A stretch of 64,000 nucleotides of DNA from Nectonema munidae (taxonomy: Eukaryota; Nematomorpha; Nectonematoida; Nectonematidae), in NCBI GenBank assembly GCA_030549495.1, contig JAUIRK010000907.1, positions 248,001-312,000 of the forward strand, given 5' to 3'. Positions 25,901-36,900 of this stretch are shown in pieces. Under the pieces are notes generated by a model, which was not told where the DNA came from, ran no database searches, and worked only from the letters and a program-made list of their open reading frames with translations. The number at the start of each line of letters is the position of its first letter. The stretch's first letter is position 1. Both the position numbers and the translations under genes were made by a program.

Positions 25901-27686
25901 TATCTTAGAACGAGTGTCGTATTGATACTAAACTACCCTATCTTTTTGAGTAAAGATTTTTATTAATATTGGGATTTTTGTTCTATCTCTTCTTATTCCC
26001 TGTTTGAAACTTTTTTCCTTAAAAGTTCAAGGAAATGTAGAGAGCAGAAATAGTTATTCATCACAAGGTGGTAATTATTTCCTGGAAAAGTTACAAATTT
26101 CATCACATTCCTCCTATTCCGAGTTCTTTGTTGTAGGCTTCAGCTTGTATGGGGAAAAAAATATGTACAATCTGGAGTGCATTGTCCAAGTCTTATACGA
26201 ATCTTATAGGTTTTCCTTTCATGAATTGTTTAGAAGGATGTACCATAATATTCTATCATTGCTCATCAATGCTAATAGTTTTTGATTCGGGTATATGACA
26301 TAGAAATCGATTATTTATTTTCTCGTAAAATGGTTATTTTTGCTAATTTATCCCTGGTTCTAGGCACAAATTGTCGGCTAAATGAATATACTATTTTAAA
26401 CATTACAAATCCTTAGCTATAGATGTTATGCATGTCGTCTTTTGTTCCCAGAACATTCTAGTTCTAAACTGGTGACACTTATTAAACATAAAAGTTTCAC
26501 TTTATAATACCTTTATGTCTCTTAGCTAAACAATTTGTTCTTGAAAAATCATACTTGGTCATCGAAAAAAGTTAAAATACTTTCGGGAAAAATTTATGTC
26601 ATCTAAAGTGCCTTGGATGGTGAATATTGTCGAAGACAAACTTTTATCTATTTTTCCATGATCTTGAATCAGGCGTTCTTTTACTTCTTGCAGTAGCATT
26701 CAATTGTTTCCCGAAAGATTGTCAATTGAAAATTCATGGTTTTCTCACCACTATCTCCATGTTATTATTGAATTTTCTGGAGGAGAAAACTATTATCATT
26801 TAAAATTGAAAATGTTCGTTTACATTCATATTCTAAAATATTTACTCTTATAATACTGATATTTTGCTAGAACACTACCCAGATACTATTCCCTATCCCA
26901 ACACACACAAACATGTGGGAAGAATATCTAAAGACATAGTGTAGAAATACAGAGTATCGATGGCAAAGTGTGAACAACAATGATAAAGACAGGGGAAGAT
27001 AAATGATAATGAAAGAGAATAGAGTACAATGTATCGAAGACAATGATAAATGATAATGAGAGAGAAAATAAAGTATCCATTTATTTATTTATCATAATTT
27101 ACATTTATTTTTCAGTCTGTTAGAGATTTAGTCACCAATTAATTTCTTTCAAGATTTAAAAGTTTCTATAAATTTCCATTCTACAAACCCATCATAATGG
27201 AAATAATCAAGACTCAAATGGGTGGAAAAAACAAAAATCCCTCCCCTGGACAAAATACCTTTCTCAAAATGAGAAAGAGGACAAACCCCCTCTTTTAAAC
27301 AAAAAACTTGATTATTAGAGTTAGTATTAACACAAGCCATAAATTTGATACACAAAAATGACGGTACACAAAAGTCTACCTCCATGAATACGTGATAGAT
27401 AGTGAACGAATTTATTGGAAATGTGAAAAAAATTATTGAACGGCAGAGCAATAACGCAAGGTGAAACAATTTGGAAAACTACAGAGCATTCACATCAGCA
27501 AGAAGGTTCTCATATAGATGTTATAAAAGTTATACATAAGATAAAAATTCGTTCTCAACATTTTTTAAAATTCTTATTGTTTTTAGTGTTATATTGTTGT
27601 GTACTTGTAATCCTTTATATCTTTTCGATACATTGTCATTTCGACACTCTGTATTTCGACTCTCTCTTTCGCTATTTTGTCCTAGA

Positions 27687-27736
<50 letters not shown>

Positions 27737-29004
27737 ACAACACACACACAACACTCCAATACATATAAATTCAAATTCGAGAGGCATAAACTTAACTAAC
27801 TTACTTAGTGTTAGAGCAGAGATTCGAAGACAAAAAGGAAATGTTTTGAATCTAAATAATCCTGATTACAAATGGAACTGTGATATAGAAAATGTGCCTT
27901 GAGAGAAAAATTTCTATGTTCAATATCAGAATGATAATTTTTCATTGCAGTATGAAGCTACAAAAAAATATATATAATCAACATTTGGTAAACCTTGAAT
28001 GAACCTAACATTTGGTGCCAAAATCAAAAAATAATTTCATTGCAGAATATGAAGAAGCTTGCAAATAATAAGTAATTGATTTTATTTTATTATATATCAA
28101 TTATAACTATTTTTAAAGTTTTGATAACCACATGTAGTCTTTTATGACAATATAACCTAAAAGTTATGTAAAAAAATTGGAAATAATAATCCTTTAGAAA
28201 ATATTTTTCGATAGTTATGTATCAGGTCTTGTTTTTAACAGTCTAAATTTAATTTTAAATGAAACCGGTGAGCAAGAACTCGATCCTAGCATACAATAAT
28301 TTCAAAACAAATGCAAATTGAAAGATGAGCGTTTTTTCTGTGACATGCAATCATACTTGAGATCATTAATTTTGATGAGATGGTGCTTTGCTCTGAAAAA
28401 TCAGCCAAATTTGTTATGAAAACTCACTTTAAATGTTTTAAGGTTAATGAAGGAAGCTAGAGAAGCTTTTTATTGTAAAATTATTCATTAAAAAAAACAT
28501 AACTTTTTGGTTATGATGTCACTCCATTCGTTTAATCTGTATTCGAAACATACACCAACTTATGAAAATCACAAATAAAACTTTTTTCGTGAGCTTTTCT
28601 AAAAATTCTTTGAAAACTATTTTTTATCTCCGCCTCATTGAATAAAGTATGAAAAAACAAATAAATTTATAAAACATATGTGAAATTAAAAGTAAAAGAA
28701 TAAGAACACATAAAGAATGCAGATTGGAATTTAATTGAGTAAAACAAATCTTTTTGTTACTATACATAAACTTAGACTTTACCAAGTATGTTTAATGGAG
28801 GCTGGAAGATTCTTTTATAGAAAAGTGGGAGAAAAAACTGAAAAAAAATGGGAGACCTAACTGAAGACAAAGGTTACAAAATGTAGGATGAGTATCGAAA
28901 ACTAACTTTTGTATTTCTAGAGCTGCCAACTTTCGTTTATCATACAACTTGTCTGTCAAATTTCGAAAGCATTGGTTGGAGAGGAGACACTCAGTACCTT
29001 CCAT
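13758..29004 (-). CDS. VAC14: VAC14 homologue, N-terminal half, seven exons (partial)
   Basis: VAC14 is the HEAT-repeat scaffold of the PIKfyve-FIG4 complex that makes PI(3,5)P2 on endolysosomal membranes. Seven minus-strand exons join in frame: 28907-29004, 16401-16551, 16175-16342, 15179-15346, 15014-15123, 14004-14110 and about 13758-13955. All splice sites but the last are GT-AG with matching phases. Segments recall vertebrate VAC14 as I remember it: LTDKLYDKRKLAALEIQ, HKGGLMGLAATALGLEK, RFFALEALYNILKLSRE, ETLDRLLKDIV, RERIYTENAYTRQFIVSW, YLPQILDGLFTILSDE. The product covers about 330 residues of a protein usually near 780. The C-terminal Fig4-binding region was not found and probably lies to the left of the window or in unread exons. 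Intron 1 is 12.4 kb; introns 2, 4 and 6 are 58, 55 and 48 nt. Confidence 0.9.
14004..14110 (-). CDS. VAC14: VAC14 exon 6
   Basis: Acceptor GTTTTCAG; reads CHALLEDILKSILSDCASV then DLVAMINIIALHGQNS, corresponding to CEVVLGEFLKEI through ILVIHCQ of vertebrate VAC14. Donor GTATGC at 14003 after one base of a split codon. Confidence 0.85.
14243..14659 (+). other. Unidentified 138-codon open frame inside VAC14 intron 5
   Basis: Opposite in strand to VAC14 and entirely within its fifth intron (14111-15013). It reads SQGIIKTLEYIFTLYIYNVF, RKLIPFLDPLSRIDIIEELQ and VIEMLWDIV: more compositionally balanced than neighbouring noise, but without a motif I recognise. It has an internal ATG (14270) after an acceptor-like ACATAG. 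It could be an exon, a transposon fragment or chance. Confidence 0.3.
15014..15123 (-). CDS. VAC14: VAC14 exon 5
   Basis: Acceptor CCTAG, 36 codons plus two bases: VSLLNSTPSFNLL, then VYLPQILDGLFTILSDE and NSEVRK. Donor GTAGCT at 15013. It corresponds to vertebrate LLDYLPEILDGLFQILGD. Confidence 0.9.
15179..15346 (-). CDS. VAC14: VAC14 exon 4
   Basis: Acceptor CTTTTAG, 56 codons from IVSDPDQDNR to RQFIVSW, donor GTGAGG at 15178. It contains LDRLLKDIV and LIRERIYTENAYTRQFIVSW, the best-conserved stretch of the protein. Confidence 0.95.
16175..16342 (-). CDS. VAC14: VAC14 exon 3
   Basis: Acceptor CCTCAG, 56 codons from RSNEFLKSFI to GEIFDALSK, donor GTAAGC at 16174. It contains RFFALEALYNILKLSRE, matching the RYYACEALYNIVKVARG block of vertebrate VAC14. 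The intron before it is only 58 nt. Confidence 0.92.
16401..16551 (-). CDS. VAC14: VAC14 exon 2
   Basis: Acceptor ATTTAAG at 16552-16558; 50 codons, QVISYVNANQ to ALGLEK, containing the conserved HKGGLMGLAA; donor GTACCT at 16400. Phase 2 in, phase 0 out. Confidence 0.9.
16794..16950 (+). mobile_element. TTAA-flanked MITE, piggyBac-like, copy 3
   Basis: A 157-bp element between TTAA sites. The left end TTAACACATTGAGCCTCAAT and the following GTTCACAATTGGGAC palindrome align with the 833-970 copy. The right end reads GAAGGGTTAA. Confidence 0.75.
17863..18599 (-). mobile_element. Short hAT element with transposase remnant
   Basis: Termini TAAAGCTTCTG (left) and, reverse complemented, TAGAGCTTCTG (right). 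They are flanked by octamers GTACATAC (17855-17862) and GTGCATAC (18600-18607), 7 of 8 identical. Subterminal regions are rich in CTCGAG/TTCTCGAG motifs in inverted arrangement. At 737 bp it is an internally deleted copy that keeps only the C-terminal end of a transposase. Confidence 0.8.
18000..18433 (-). pseudogene. hAT transposase C-terminal remnant
   Basis: From 18433 an acidic stretch (QVESVDEFEEESLTQSLNRE) runs to a stop near 18205. Downstream, 18000-18135 reads QPTSCQCERIFSNVSNTLSP then KRLSLKTN and, after a one-base frame change, LNALVFLK. The hAT dimerisation motif (P-T-S-x-x-x-ER-x-FS, then NALVFLK) is clear. The catalytic core is absent. Confidence 0.75.
19717..20451. mobile_element. 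Decayed hAT-like MITE with CAGGGTTGCC end
   Basis: The right end, reverse complemented, is CAGGGTTGCCAACCAACC followed by ATCAGGGAATTT. The left is CAGCATTGTGCTTGTC followed by AAAATTCCCTGAC. Flanking octamers TTCATTTC and TTCAATTT match at 6 of 8. No coding content was recognised. Confidence 0.45.
21068..21130. mobile_element. Partial TTAA MITE end
   Basis: TTAACCCGTTAACGACC then AATCAGACGATATC matches the end of copy 2 (reverse complement from 970). The opposite end is not recognisable. It lies within the decayed element at 20818-23288. Confidence 0.55.
21361..22680 (-). pseudogene. hAT-like transposase relic (FHGNANxERGFS type)
   Basis: The minus strand gives, in pieces, PKQTSFNVDWLDAKLHPEFS then RVNERDMLAAHFEKQLSQVT (about 22540-22680, N-terminal). 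Further on come KCPLKYPLTLGVSCQSPKII-like sequence (about 21880-21960), and ILIMFHGNANAERGFSVNKH then SLVARRMIYDTVIEAGGPLS (21530-21666). The last is the hAT C-terminal dimerisation motif with E-R-G-F-S. The C-terminus is very lysine-rich. Several frame breaks and stops separate the pieces, so it is not functional as is. Family assignment rests on the C-terminal block. Confidence 0.6.
27691..27752. repeat. CA microsatellite
   Basis: About 20 near-perfect CA dinucleotides (CACACACACA) followed by imperfect ACACA blocks. Open frames across it on both strands are artefacts of the repeat. Confidence 0.95.
28907..29004 (-). CDS. VAC14: VAC14 exon 1 (start codon)
   Basis: ATG at 29004 in a good context (AAAATGG). 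It encodes 32 residues ending KLAALEIQ plus two bases (phase 2), then donor GTTAGT at 28906. Joined to exon 2 it gives EIQNQVISYV, which fits human EIEKLVREFV without a gap. Confidence 0.88.
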
Positions 29005-30603
29005 TTTAAACTTTTACTTGCAAGAAACTTGAACAAAATACTTTCTAAAAAACATCAGAACATTATTTCAAAGTGGCGTTGAATTAAAATCAGGAACGGA
29101 TTATAATGGAAATCAGAGAAGTGCTCTAAAAGGAAAAATGCTCTACAATGTTTAATCTATCCTTCATCGCCATGCATTGCTGAGTTAAATCATTATTATA
29201 TAAAAATATTTATGATTTTGTTTTTATTAATTATTTTTTCCATGTAGTTTTGTATACCAGTAAAATCATCTTCAGATTCAATATTGCTATATAAATCAAA
29301 CTGATCTTTTCATAGTAAAAATTAGAAAATTCCGTTTTTTAATTATTTTTCCAGATTTAGCAAAAAAAAGAAAAATATCTTGCATGGATTCCTCTATCAC
29401 TAATTCATTTAAAAATTTACAATTATTTTACAAGGTTAATTTGTTTTTGTTTGTTACTTATTTTAGAATGATTTTTATATTCAATTTTCTTTTTAAATTT
29501 CTTTAAATTTTTAAAATATATTTATGTTAGAAAAACTCTGTGTTGAGGCTATAAATGCCAGAAAATTTCGTATCAAAAAAACTATCATAAAAAACTGGGT
29601 ATCAAACCTTAGCATGGAAAACAGTTTGGCAGCAATATAATAGCATAGTTAATGACATGCCCATTTTCCAAGAGCTATATAGTACCGAATTTTCCTAGCC
29701 AATTTTCAATAGCTTTATTCCTTGCTAAATAAATTAGGTAAAATTATCAAAGATTACGTAGCCTAAGAATTATATAAATATATGTAGATAATACGTCTGT
29801 TAGTAATAAAGGTCTTGAAGAAATAAAAATTGCCAACCATGAATAGGGTCAAGCTCTAATATAAGTGAAGGTCCATGAATTTTTTAATTTTAAGGAGTAA
29901 TGAGATTGGAAACGGAGTTCTAAATGATTCTTTTCAAGAAAAAAATACTTTTTGAGCAAAATTGAAAAAAAAAACAAATGAAATTTCCCAACTTTTTTAG
30001 GTTTTCATAGGCTTATATCCTTTCCAATACTTTGACACAAATATTAGAAAACTATTAATTACGAGAAAATAATTCTTTGTCAGACTGGGATACCAGAAAT
30101 CATGTTTTTGTAATATTAATCAAAACAAAATAATATTAGGATATCAGAATTAAAAAAGTGCAATACCAGTCAAAAACGTAATAATTTACATACGTCAGAT
30201 ACCTCATAGCTAATTATTATTTTCATGAAATAGGTTAAATACCTTAGTTTATCTATTTTTATGAAATTTTTATTCCCTTTACACAGGGCCAGATTAACTT
30301 AGGGGCTATTGGTTGCTGCAGCCCCAGGTCCACGACCCCCATTGAAAAAATAGGCCCTAGTTATTGAAAAAAATAGATGCAAAAAGTAAAGCTAGAAAAG
30401 TTCATTTGTAACTCGTAAATAATTACTTTAGTGGAAATTCATGTGGATTTGCGACTTTTTTGTATCAAAGTATTTCTACATTAAATAAATGCATGAATAT
30501 TTTATTGTTTTTTTCTTTTTATAGTGTTTTATAAAATAACCCTTTCTTAGACAGGTCATAAAGGAGAGAATATGTACATAAGGGGAGGGGATAACAGTTT
30601 CTA
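29005..30603. other. Upstream flank of VAC14; no further gene seen
   Basis: Should contain the VAC14 promoter and 5' UTR just above 29004, but no clear core promoter motif can be picked out in this AT-rich sequence. At about 30293 CAGGGCCAGATTAAC, then GCCCCAGGTCCACGACCCCC, looks like one end of a hAT-type repeat whose partner end was not found. Confidence 0.4.
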
Positions 30604-32747
30604 CCCTCATTACCCCTTTGGGTCCATATGGACCCATAAATATATTAAACATGTGTAAAAATCACAATTCAATTCATAAAGCTTTGTGATGTTTCTTGAA
30701 TTTGTTTTATCAGAATCAATTATCATACTTAAAAATTTTTTTCTAAAAATCATTATCTATTAAGACAAAAATTAAAAAATCATATATTACCCTTGTCAGG
30801 TCCATTTGGACCCATGTGTTTTTATACTTTTTAAAACTTCAAAAAAAACAAACTAAAGATTAAAATAATTTTTTACAACTCTCATAATTTTATTTTACAT
30901 TGCAAGACGTTCCATCAAAGAATAACCCCATCTATACAAATGTAAAAAATATATAAAAATAAAAAATTCAACCGATTTTTATATTATATTTTATTGATAT
31001 ATATTTTTTTATCTACATCATACATAAAAAATTTAAAATATAAAACAAAATATGTAGATAAAGTAAAAGATTTGAGAAAATTTTTATAAGTTTATAAAAC
31101 TAAAAGTAGCAAAATTAAATTAAATTTTAAGTAACTTTATTCTGAAATTTGTTGTTACATTTTTTTTCAAAATTTTAGCACTTTTAGAAATCATGCCTCA
31201 TAAAGCCGTTTTGTGGATTCCAAAATCAAAAATTATATATACTGGAATTAACTCCGAAAGTTCTTTTTCCGATATTTCATCTGATAGCTATGATATCACA
31301 TATTTCTTCTTCATCATCTTCAGGTGACAATGATACAGATTACTTGAATCAAAGCACTTCTTTATTTTCGAAAGACAAAAAAATCGTGTGGAGTTTTGAA
31401 CCACCCAAGTCTTCAGGCGCTTGCACTATAGTATCTTTGAAACCAGGCCCCACAAGGTGCTCAATTTCAATTAATGAAGAAGCTTCAGCATTTTCTTTGT
31501 TTTTTCGACCCAATATTTTGAACCTGATTCTTAAAAATACCAATCAAAAAGGAAATGAAAAATTTGGAGACAACTGGAAAGCTTTGGATTTTGTTGAACT
31601 GAAGGCATTTTTTGGTGTTTTAATTTTGCTTGGAGTCTACAGGTCAAAAAATGAAGCAACAAAAAATTTATGGAACCAAATGAATGAACGCTCAATTTTT
31701 GCTGCAACTATGACACGTCATAGATTTGAAGAGCAGTGCTCAACTTTAAGTTTTGACAATAGTGCAACAAGAACCCAAAGAAAGCAAAAAGATAAGTTTG
31801 CAGACTTCTGTGACTTTTGGGAAATCTGGAGCCCTATTTCTCAAAATGTGTATAATTTAAAATTTTTCACTACTATCGATGAACAAATAAAAAGTTTCCG
31901 TGGCAGATTTCCGTTCAAACAATACATGCGTGAAAAACCAGCAAAATATGGCATAAAATTTTGGGCGTTATGCGATGTTGAGACACATTATGTCTGGAGA
32001 ATCAAACCCTATTTGGGAAAAAAATTTTGATTCTATAGAAAAAATTTTAGCAGAAAATGTTGTTTTGGAGCTATGTGATGATTTGAAAGGTCATAACATA
32101 ACCTTTGATAATTTTTTTACATCATATTCTTTGGGTGAAAAATTACTAAAAAAATATCACATGTTTGGGTACATTGAAAAAAAACAAGACAAAACTTTTC
32201 CTCAACGAAAGGAAGAGCGCAAGAGCAATTGTGATGAAACAAAGAAAAAAACTGCATTGATAATATCTAACTATAATAAAACAAAGGGTGGAGTTGACAG
32301 CTTTGATTAAAAGGTTTCTTATTACACTGTTTCTAGAAAGACTAATAGATGGACAATGGCTATCTTTTTTTTAACATTTCCGCTCTAAATTCTTTTATTC
32401 TACCTAGAAGCATTCCAGCAAAAGAAAAAATAGCTAGTAAAAGTAATGGCATCCCAATGAAGAGAAAAAGAGGAAGGTGTCATCTTTGTAATACACACAC
32501 ATGGTGTGTGGTTCAGACAATAAACATGATTCTAGTTGTATCAAGTGCGACAAATTTGTTTGTAGAGAACATCATAGCAAAGTTTGAAGTAATTGTTTCA
32601 ATTTTTGTTAAAACTTTTATAATTCTATTATCTTAATGTTTTCAATAAATTTCTTTCAATTTTTAATTATAAACATTTAAAATTAAAATGGGTCCATATG
32701 GACCCGAAAGGGAAATTGAGGGGTCTAAATTATAGGGGTAATGAGGG
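30604..32747 (+). mobile_element. piggyBac element, decayed but with both ends
   Basis: Left end CCCTCATTACCCCT; the right end, reverse complemented, is CCCTCATTACCCCT, a 14-bp perfect inverted repeat. Inside each end lies the palindrome GGGTCCATATGGACCC (30619-30634 and 32690-32705). The right flank is TTAA (32748-32751); the left flank is TCTA, so that target copy has mutated. CCC termini, TTAA and the enclosed transposase fix the superfamily. Confidence 0.92.
31193..32610 (+). pseudogene. piggyBac transposase (DDE_Tnp_1_7) relic
   Basis: Starts MPHKAVLWIPKSKI at 31193. After a frame change near 31285 it runs through a long intact stretch (31290-32030): KALDFVELKAFFGVLILLGV, FTTIDEQIKSFRGRFPFKQY with the first catalytic Asp region, and KYGIKFWALCDVETHYVW. 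The frame shifts again near 32015 into ELCDDLKGHNITFDNFFTSY, the second Asp region, and NYNKTKGGVDSFD near 32270-32307. The segment between GYIEKKQDKTF and KKKTALIIS is shorter than usual for the family, suggesting an internal deletion. The C-terminal cysteine-rich finger survives as RGRCHLCN and, in another frame, CIKCDKFVCREHH (about 32470-32580). Three or more lesions; not functional. Confidence 0.88.
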
Positions 32748-32751
32748 TTAA

Positions 32752-33384
32752 AACACATAGGCCACAACAAACTACACCCCAAGCCTTATTAGATATAATG
32801 TATTTAATTTTATATATAGTAAATATTCTTTACTAAATACAGAATGCATTCTTGATAAAAATATTAAATGACTTATAAAACATTAGATGAAATAACATTA
32901 TGAAGTAGATATTAGTATAACATACGTGTTTAAATTATGGCTTAGACTTTTTTTCCCATAAAAGTATGTTTTTAAAATAAAGACATAAGAGTTATGATTT
33001 GGTTGAAATAAGTTTCTAAAATGGGAGATTAAAGATTAATCTAGTTTAAAAAAACTATATTCAAAAAGGATGGAAATTTATTCAAGAAACAAATAGAAAA
33101 TAAAACAATGGAAAATATTATTAAGCTGATTTTAAATAGCTACATTTCAAAGTTGTTTATGGAAAAAATAACTATGACTTATTCTTATGAATATACACTA
33201 AAATGAGTCATTTTTAAAGTATTATAATTTTAAAATAGCCATTTTAAAGAATGTAAAGTAATGATTACAAAATTTTTTTTTATAAATTTTATAAAATTCT
33301 AAAATCTTATGTTATAGAGCTATAGCATATAATAAGTCTTATTCATAATTTAAGAATAACTAAGTCTCTTGGACTTATATGGAT
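32752..33384. other. No gene seen
   Basis: AT-rich filler between the piggyBac relic and a SINE, with no open frame of note. Confidence 0.5.
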
Positions 33385-33553
33385 CAATGATATTGGTTTA
33401 CCACTCAGCTTAACAGTTAAAGGTCAGGGATTCTATCCCCAAGTTTACTGACTCTTAACAAAATCACAAAACTATGATTTAACATCTGAAGTATAATGGG
33501 AGCATATAGCCTTACGGATGAAAGTGCTTTGATATCTCCAACAAATCAACCCT
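33385..33553 (+). mobile_element. tRNA-derived SINE, older copy
   Basis: Aligns along its length with the SINE at 39790-39961: CTCAGCTTAACAGTTAAAGG, the mutated B-box region GGGATTCTATCCCC, AAAACTATGATTTAACATC and the tail AGCATATAGCCTTACGGATG then AAAGTGCTTTGATATCTCC. No clear target duplication and a worn B box indicate greater age. Confidence 0.85.
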
Positions 33554-33559
33554 TGTACT

Positions 33560-33790
33560 AGTTAAGGACCTCTTAATCAAAATTTCTTAAAACCAAAATG
33601 TCATTTAACCAAAATTTCTGAAAACTAAAATCTTTACTACTAAAATCTCCGCTTCTAAATCTCAGAAACAAAGATCTCTGATAACTAGAGTTTTTGATAA
33701 AAAAAAATCCCCAAAATCTACCAAACTAACTTTTATCTTCAATTACCAAAATACCTATTAAAAGAAGTCTCAGATAACTACTTGATCCAA
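33560..33790. repeat. Degenerate short-unit repeat
   Basis: Loose tandem units of about 16-20 bp on the theme ACTAAAATCTC (ACCAAAATTTCTGAAA, ACTAAAATCTTTACT, ACTAAAATCTCCGC). Its texture is like the unit-built ends of foldback elements, but it is too diverged to assign. Confidence 0.5.
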
Positions 33791-33817
33791 TAAGAATAGG
33801 TCTTTATGTTGACTTTT

Positions 33818-34193
33818 TCAGACTAAATCAATGAATTGTGAATATTCTCTAATTATTGTTAGCAAGTTTTGACACAGATTTTTATCTTTTAACAATTTCT
33901 TGATATTTGGCAATAAAATTCCATCATCTTCATCATTAATTTCTTTACTGTTGGAAGATTTTAATGAAAATATTTTGCTGCTTGCAACCAATTTGTCAAT
34001 TTGCTTACAATTGGATCTGAAGTGTTGCCGATAGGTTTGAAAATAGAACGTCATTTTCTATTACTAATTTTGAATGATTTAATGACGTTAATCTACAATT
34101 TTGCAAAAGAACTGATCTTTTAACGTAAACTTGTGTAAAAGATTTGAAAACATGCAATGATAAAAAAGTAGGATACATCATATGTAACCGCAT
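33818..34193 (-). other. Unidentified open frames
   Basis: Two overlapping minus-strand frames (LVIENDVLFSNLSATLQIQL; KKLLKDKNLCQNLLTIIREY) could be pieces of one broken gene, but I recognise no family. Confidence 0.25.
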
Positions 34194-36029
34194 TTGTCAA
34201 CAAAAAAATTTGTCTTGCAAAAAACTTCTTCATGTTTAACCTCAGTCAGGCAAACTTTACAGTAAAACCTTTTATTAGATGAAAAAAAGCCCAACTATTG
34301 TGTAAGTGTTGATATAAAGAAGAAATCTTGTATGTCACTTATAACAATTTTAGGCACATTGAATCAAAAAGTGTTAAATATAAAAATTGACTTTATTGAC
34401 CTAAACTCGAAAAATTGTCTTTGATTGACTTAAAAATTTGAAATTAATTCAAAAATTTTTAGACTAAACAAGTAAAGATCTTTTTCAACCAGTTTTTGCT
34501 AAACGGAAATAAAAGTTGACTTTATTGACTTTTACTCGCCCTGCTCATAACCCTTGAAAACTACTAAAATTGAGAAATTCTTCCTTTAAGCTGAGATGAA
34601 TTTATATAACAAATAGATAGGTAGGTAGAAAGAAATATCTAAGCACTATCGGACTTCTCCATATATGCTTGCGAAATGCTTGAAAAGTTATAAAGTTGAA
34701 GTTCAAGAGAATTTTTTGATTTGGTTTGTGAATTGATTAGGAATGAGGAACTTTGGAGAAATTGGTTAGCTGTTGAGGGAGTTTGAAGGTATAAGAAGTC
34801 TCTGGGTTCGGAGATTGCAAGTTTGACTCTATTAAAATACTGAAAGAATTTAGGGAATTGAGGAGGTTCGGATATGAAAGTAGTTCGTAGAAATTGGATT
34901 GGATTGGCTATTGAGAATTTTGACGGATAGTGAAAGAAATGAAGTTCTTGCGTGGTTATAGTGGCAGCAGGAAAGCAGAAGATGATGAGGTGTTTCTTGT
35001 TGATTGCAGTTGAATCTACATAGCTTGCTTGGTGATTTTTTGATACGGTATAAATAGGAGTTGCAGAAGTGTCTGGATAGCCATCTGATTAGCGGTCATG
35101 GTGGGAAGAATTTCATTTTTGACTAAATGTCCAGAATTTGGTTGATTGTTTATATTTTGGAAGAAAATGGAAGGTGAGGATTGGATGAGTTCTTGTCTAA
35201 GGTATTGTTTCGGGGAAATGAGGTAACCGGGATGTAACGAGTATTTTCAGGTACTTTTTTAGCTAGCTTGTCTACATAAGTGTTTTCAAGAATGTTTGAG
35301 TGAGCTGTACACCAGTAGAGGTGTATTTCAAAGTAATTTGAGGTGAGTTTAGAAACAAGGATGTATAAGAATGGGATGTTGTGTTTGAGGCTTAGGTCTT
35401 TGATTATGTTTTGTGAGTTTGTAAAAAGTATAGTGTGTTGTAATGTCTAAAGGGGAACTTATTTTGCTTATGTAATCGCAAGCATGTAGAAAGGCATAGC
35501 ATTCACCACTATATATTGGAAGAGAGAGATCAATGGCAGATGTTTTTGAGTAAAAAGGGAAAGGAGAATAGCCTTTGAAGAATGAAAAGCATAGGAATAT
35601 TTGTTTACGGTTTTTGAGCTATCCAGGAATATTCTTAATGAAATTGAGCTAAAGTGGGATCGGTCGTAATTAGAAGTTTAGCGATGAATATGATGAAACA
35701 GTTGTGAAGAGAGAAAGGTAATAATGAGGAAGGGTGAAATAAAAGTAGTGGATTGATTTTTGGTTGGATGAGAATGTTGTTGAGTTAAGAAAAAACTTGT
35801 TGGAGTAAGGATTTGTAGTAAGTTTGATAGGAAGTAATTTGAGTGTTATAGAAATAGAAGGACTTAAGATAAGAATTTGGTTAGATGCGTGTCATGATAT
35901 ATTTTTTGGTAACAGTTTGTTTGAGATGAAGTGTTAGAGGAAGGAAGATCGACAAGAATTCTAAGATTCTAGTAGGGGATGTTTTGTAGGCCCTGGTCTT
36001 TGTAATGAGGCAAAGGCGGTAGATTTTAT

Positions 36030-36900
36030 TTAGATAAATGATGAGCCACATAAAAGTATGCCATACTCAAGCGTAGGTAGGATGATTGATTTATATATAA
36101 AGGATGAGTGTTGAATACTTAGACCCCGTTTATAAGATATAATTTTACTAAGAGAGAAAAGAGTTGAAAATAGTTTGTGGTATAGGTTTTTGAAGTGGGA
36201 TGACCATTTGAGGTTTGATTGAAAGGTGAGCCCTAAATATTTCATGGAGGAAGATGGTTGGATGAGGATATCGCTGGATGTTAATAGTGAGAGGTGAGGG
36301 GAATGTGTTCGTGTAAAGTGTATAAGAGTTTATTTTGTTGCGTTAAATTTTATTTTTAATGAATCGGCTGCAAAAGTTAGCGTGTTAAAGAGAGAGTTGA
36401 TGTTCATTATGTTTTCTTTTTGAGAATTTGAGGTAAAGATGAAGGTTAGATCATCTGAATAACATTGAAAGAAGTCTGAATTGTTAGCTGATTTTGAAAG
36501 AAGTCTGATTGTTAGGGGGTTTATAAGTATAATCCAGAGGATATAGGAGAGGCACCCACCTTGTGGCGTGGATAGTGAGAGGAAATGAATGGCAACTAGA
36601 GAATTGTTTTTGAATATAAGGCACCGATTTGAAAAGTAATTTTAAATGAATTTTATGAGATAATTGGGGTATTTTTGTCGGATCATATTAAAAATGATAG
36701 CAGGATGCCTTCCTGAATTGAAGGCGTTGTTGATGTCTAGAAAGAGAGCGGATGATGTTAATTTGGAAGATAGTTTTGTTTCGAGGTAGGAGGAGAGTCT
36801 ATATAGAGCGCATTCTGAACTTTTATGTGGGAGGAATACAAATTGGAAGGGACTAATTTTGTTAGATGTGGTGATGTGAAAGAGAAACCTTTTGTGTAGA
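36030..36900 (-). pseudogene. LINE copy A reverse transcriptase fragment
   Basis: Contains LSTPQGGCLS, QCYSDD (catalytic Asp pair) and MKYLGLTFQSNLKWSSHFKN, the thumb-side motif after the active site. YSDD replaces the commoner YADD or FADD. Broken by stops, for example between the YSDD block and MKYLGLTF. Confidence 0.8.

Larger units (their letters stand above)
16552..28906 (-). other. VAC14 intron 1 (12.4 kb), loaded with transposons
   Basis: Lies between donor GTTAGT (28901-28906) and acceptor ATTTAAG (16552-16558). It holds a TTAA MITE (16794-16950), a short hAT (17863-18599), a hAT-like MITE (19717-20451), a hAT-like gene relic (20818-23288) and a CA microsatellite. Unassigned stretches 16951-17862, 18608-19716 and 23289-28906 are AT-rich with no recognisable gene; an open frame at 23653-23937 resembles nothing I know. 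Confidence 0.75.

Noticed and set aside
27436-27902. Open frames rich in Thr-His or Cys-Val
   Set aside because: They are translations across the CA microsatellite.
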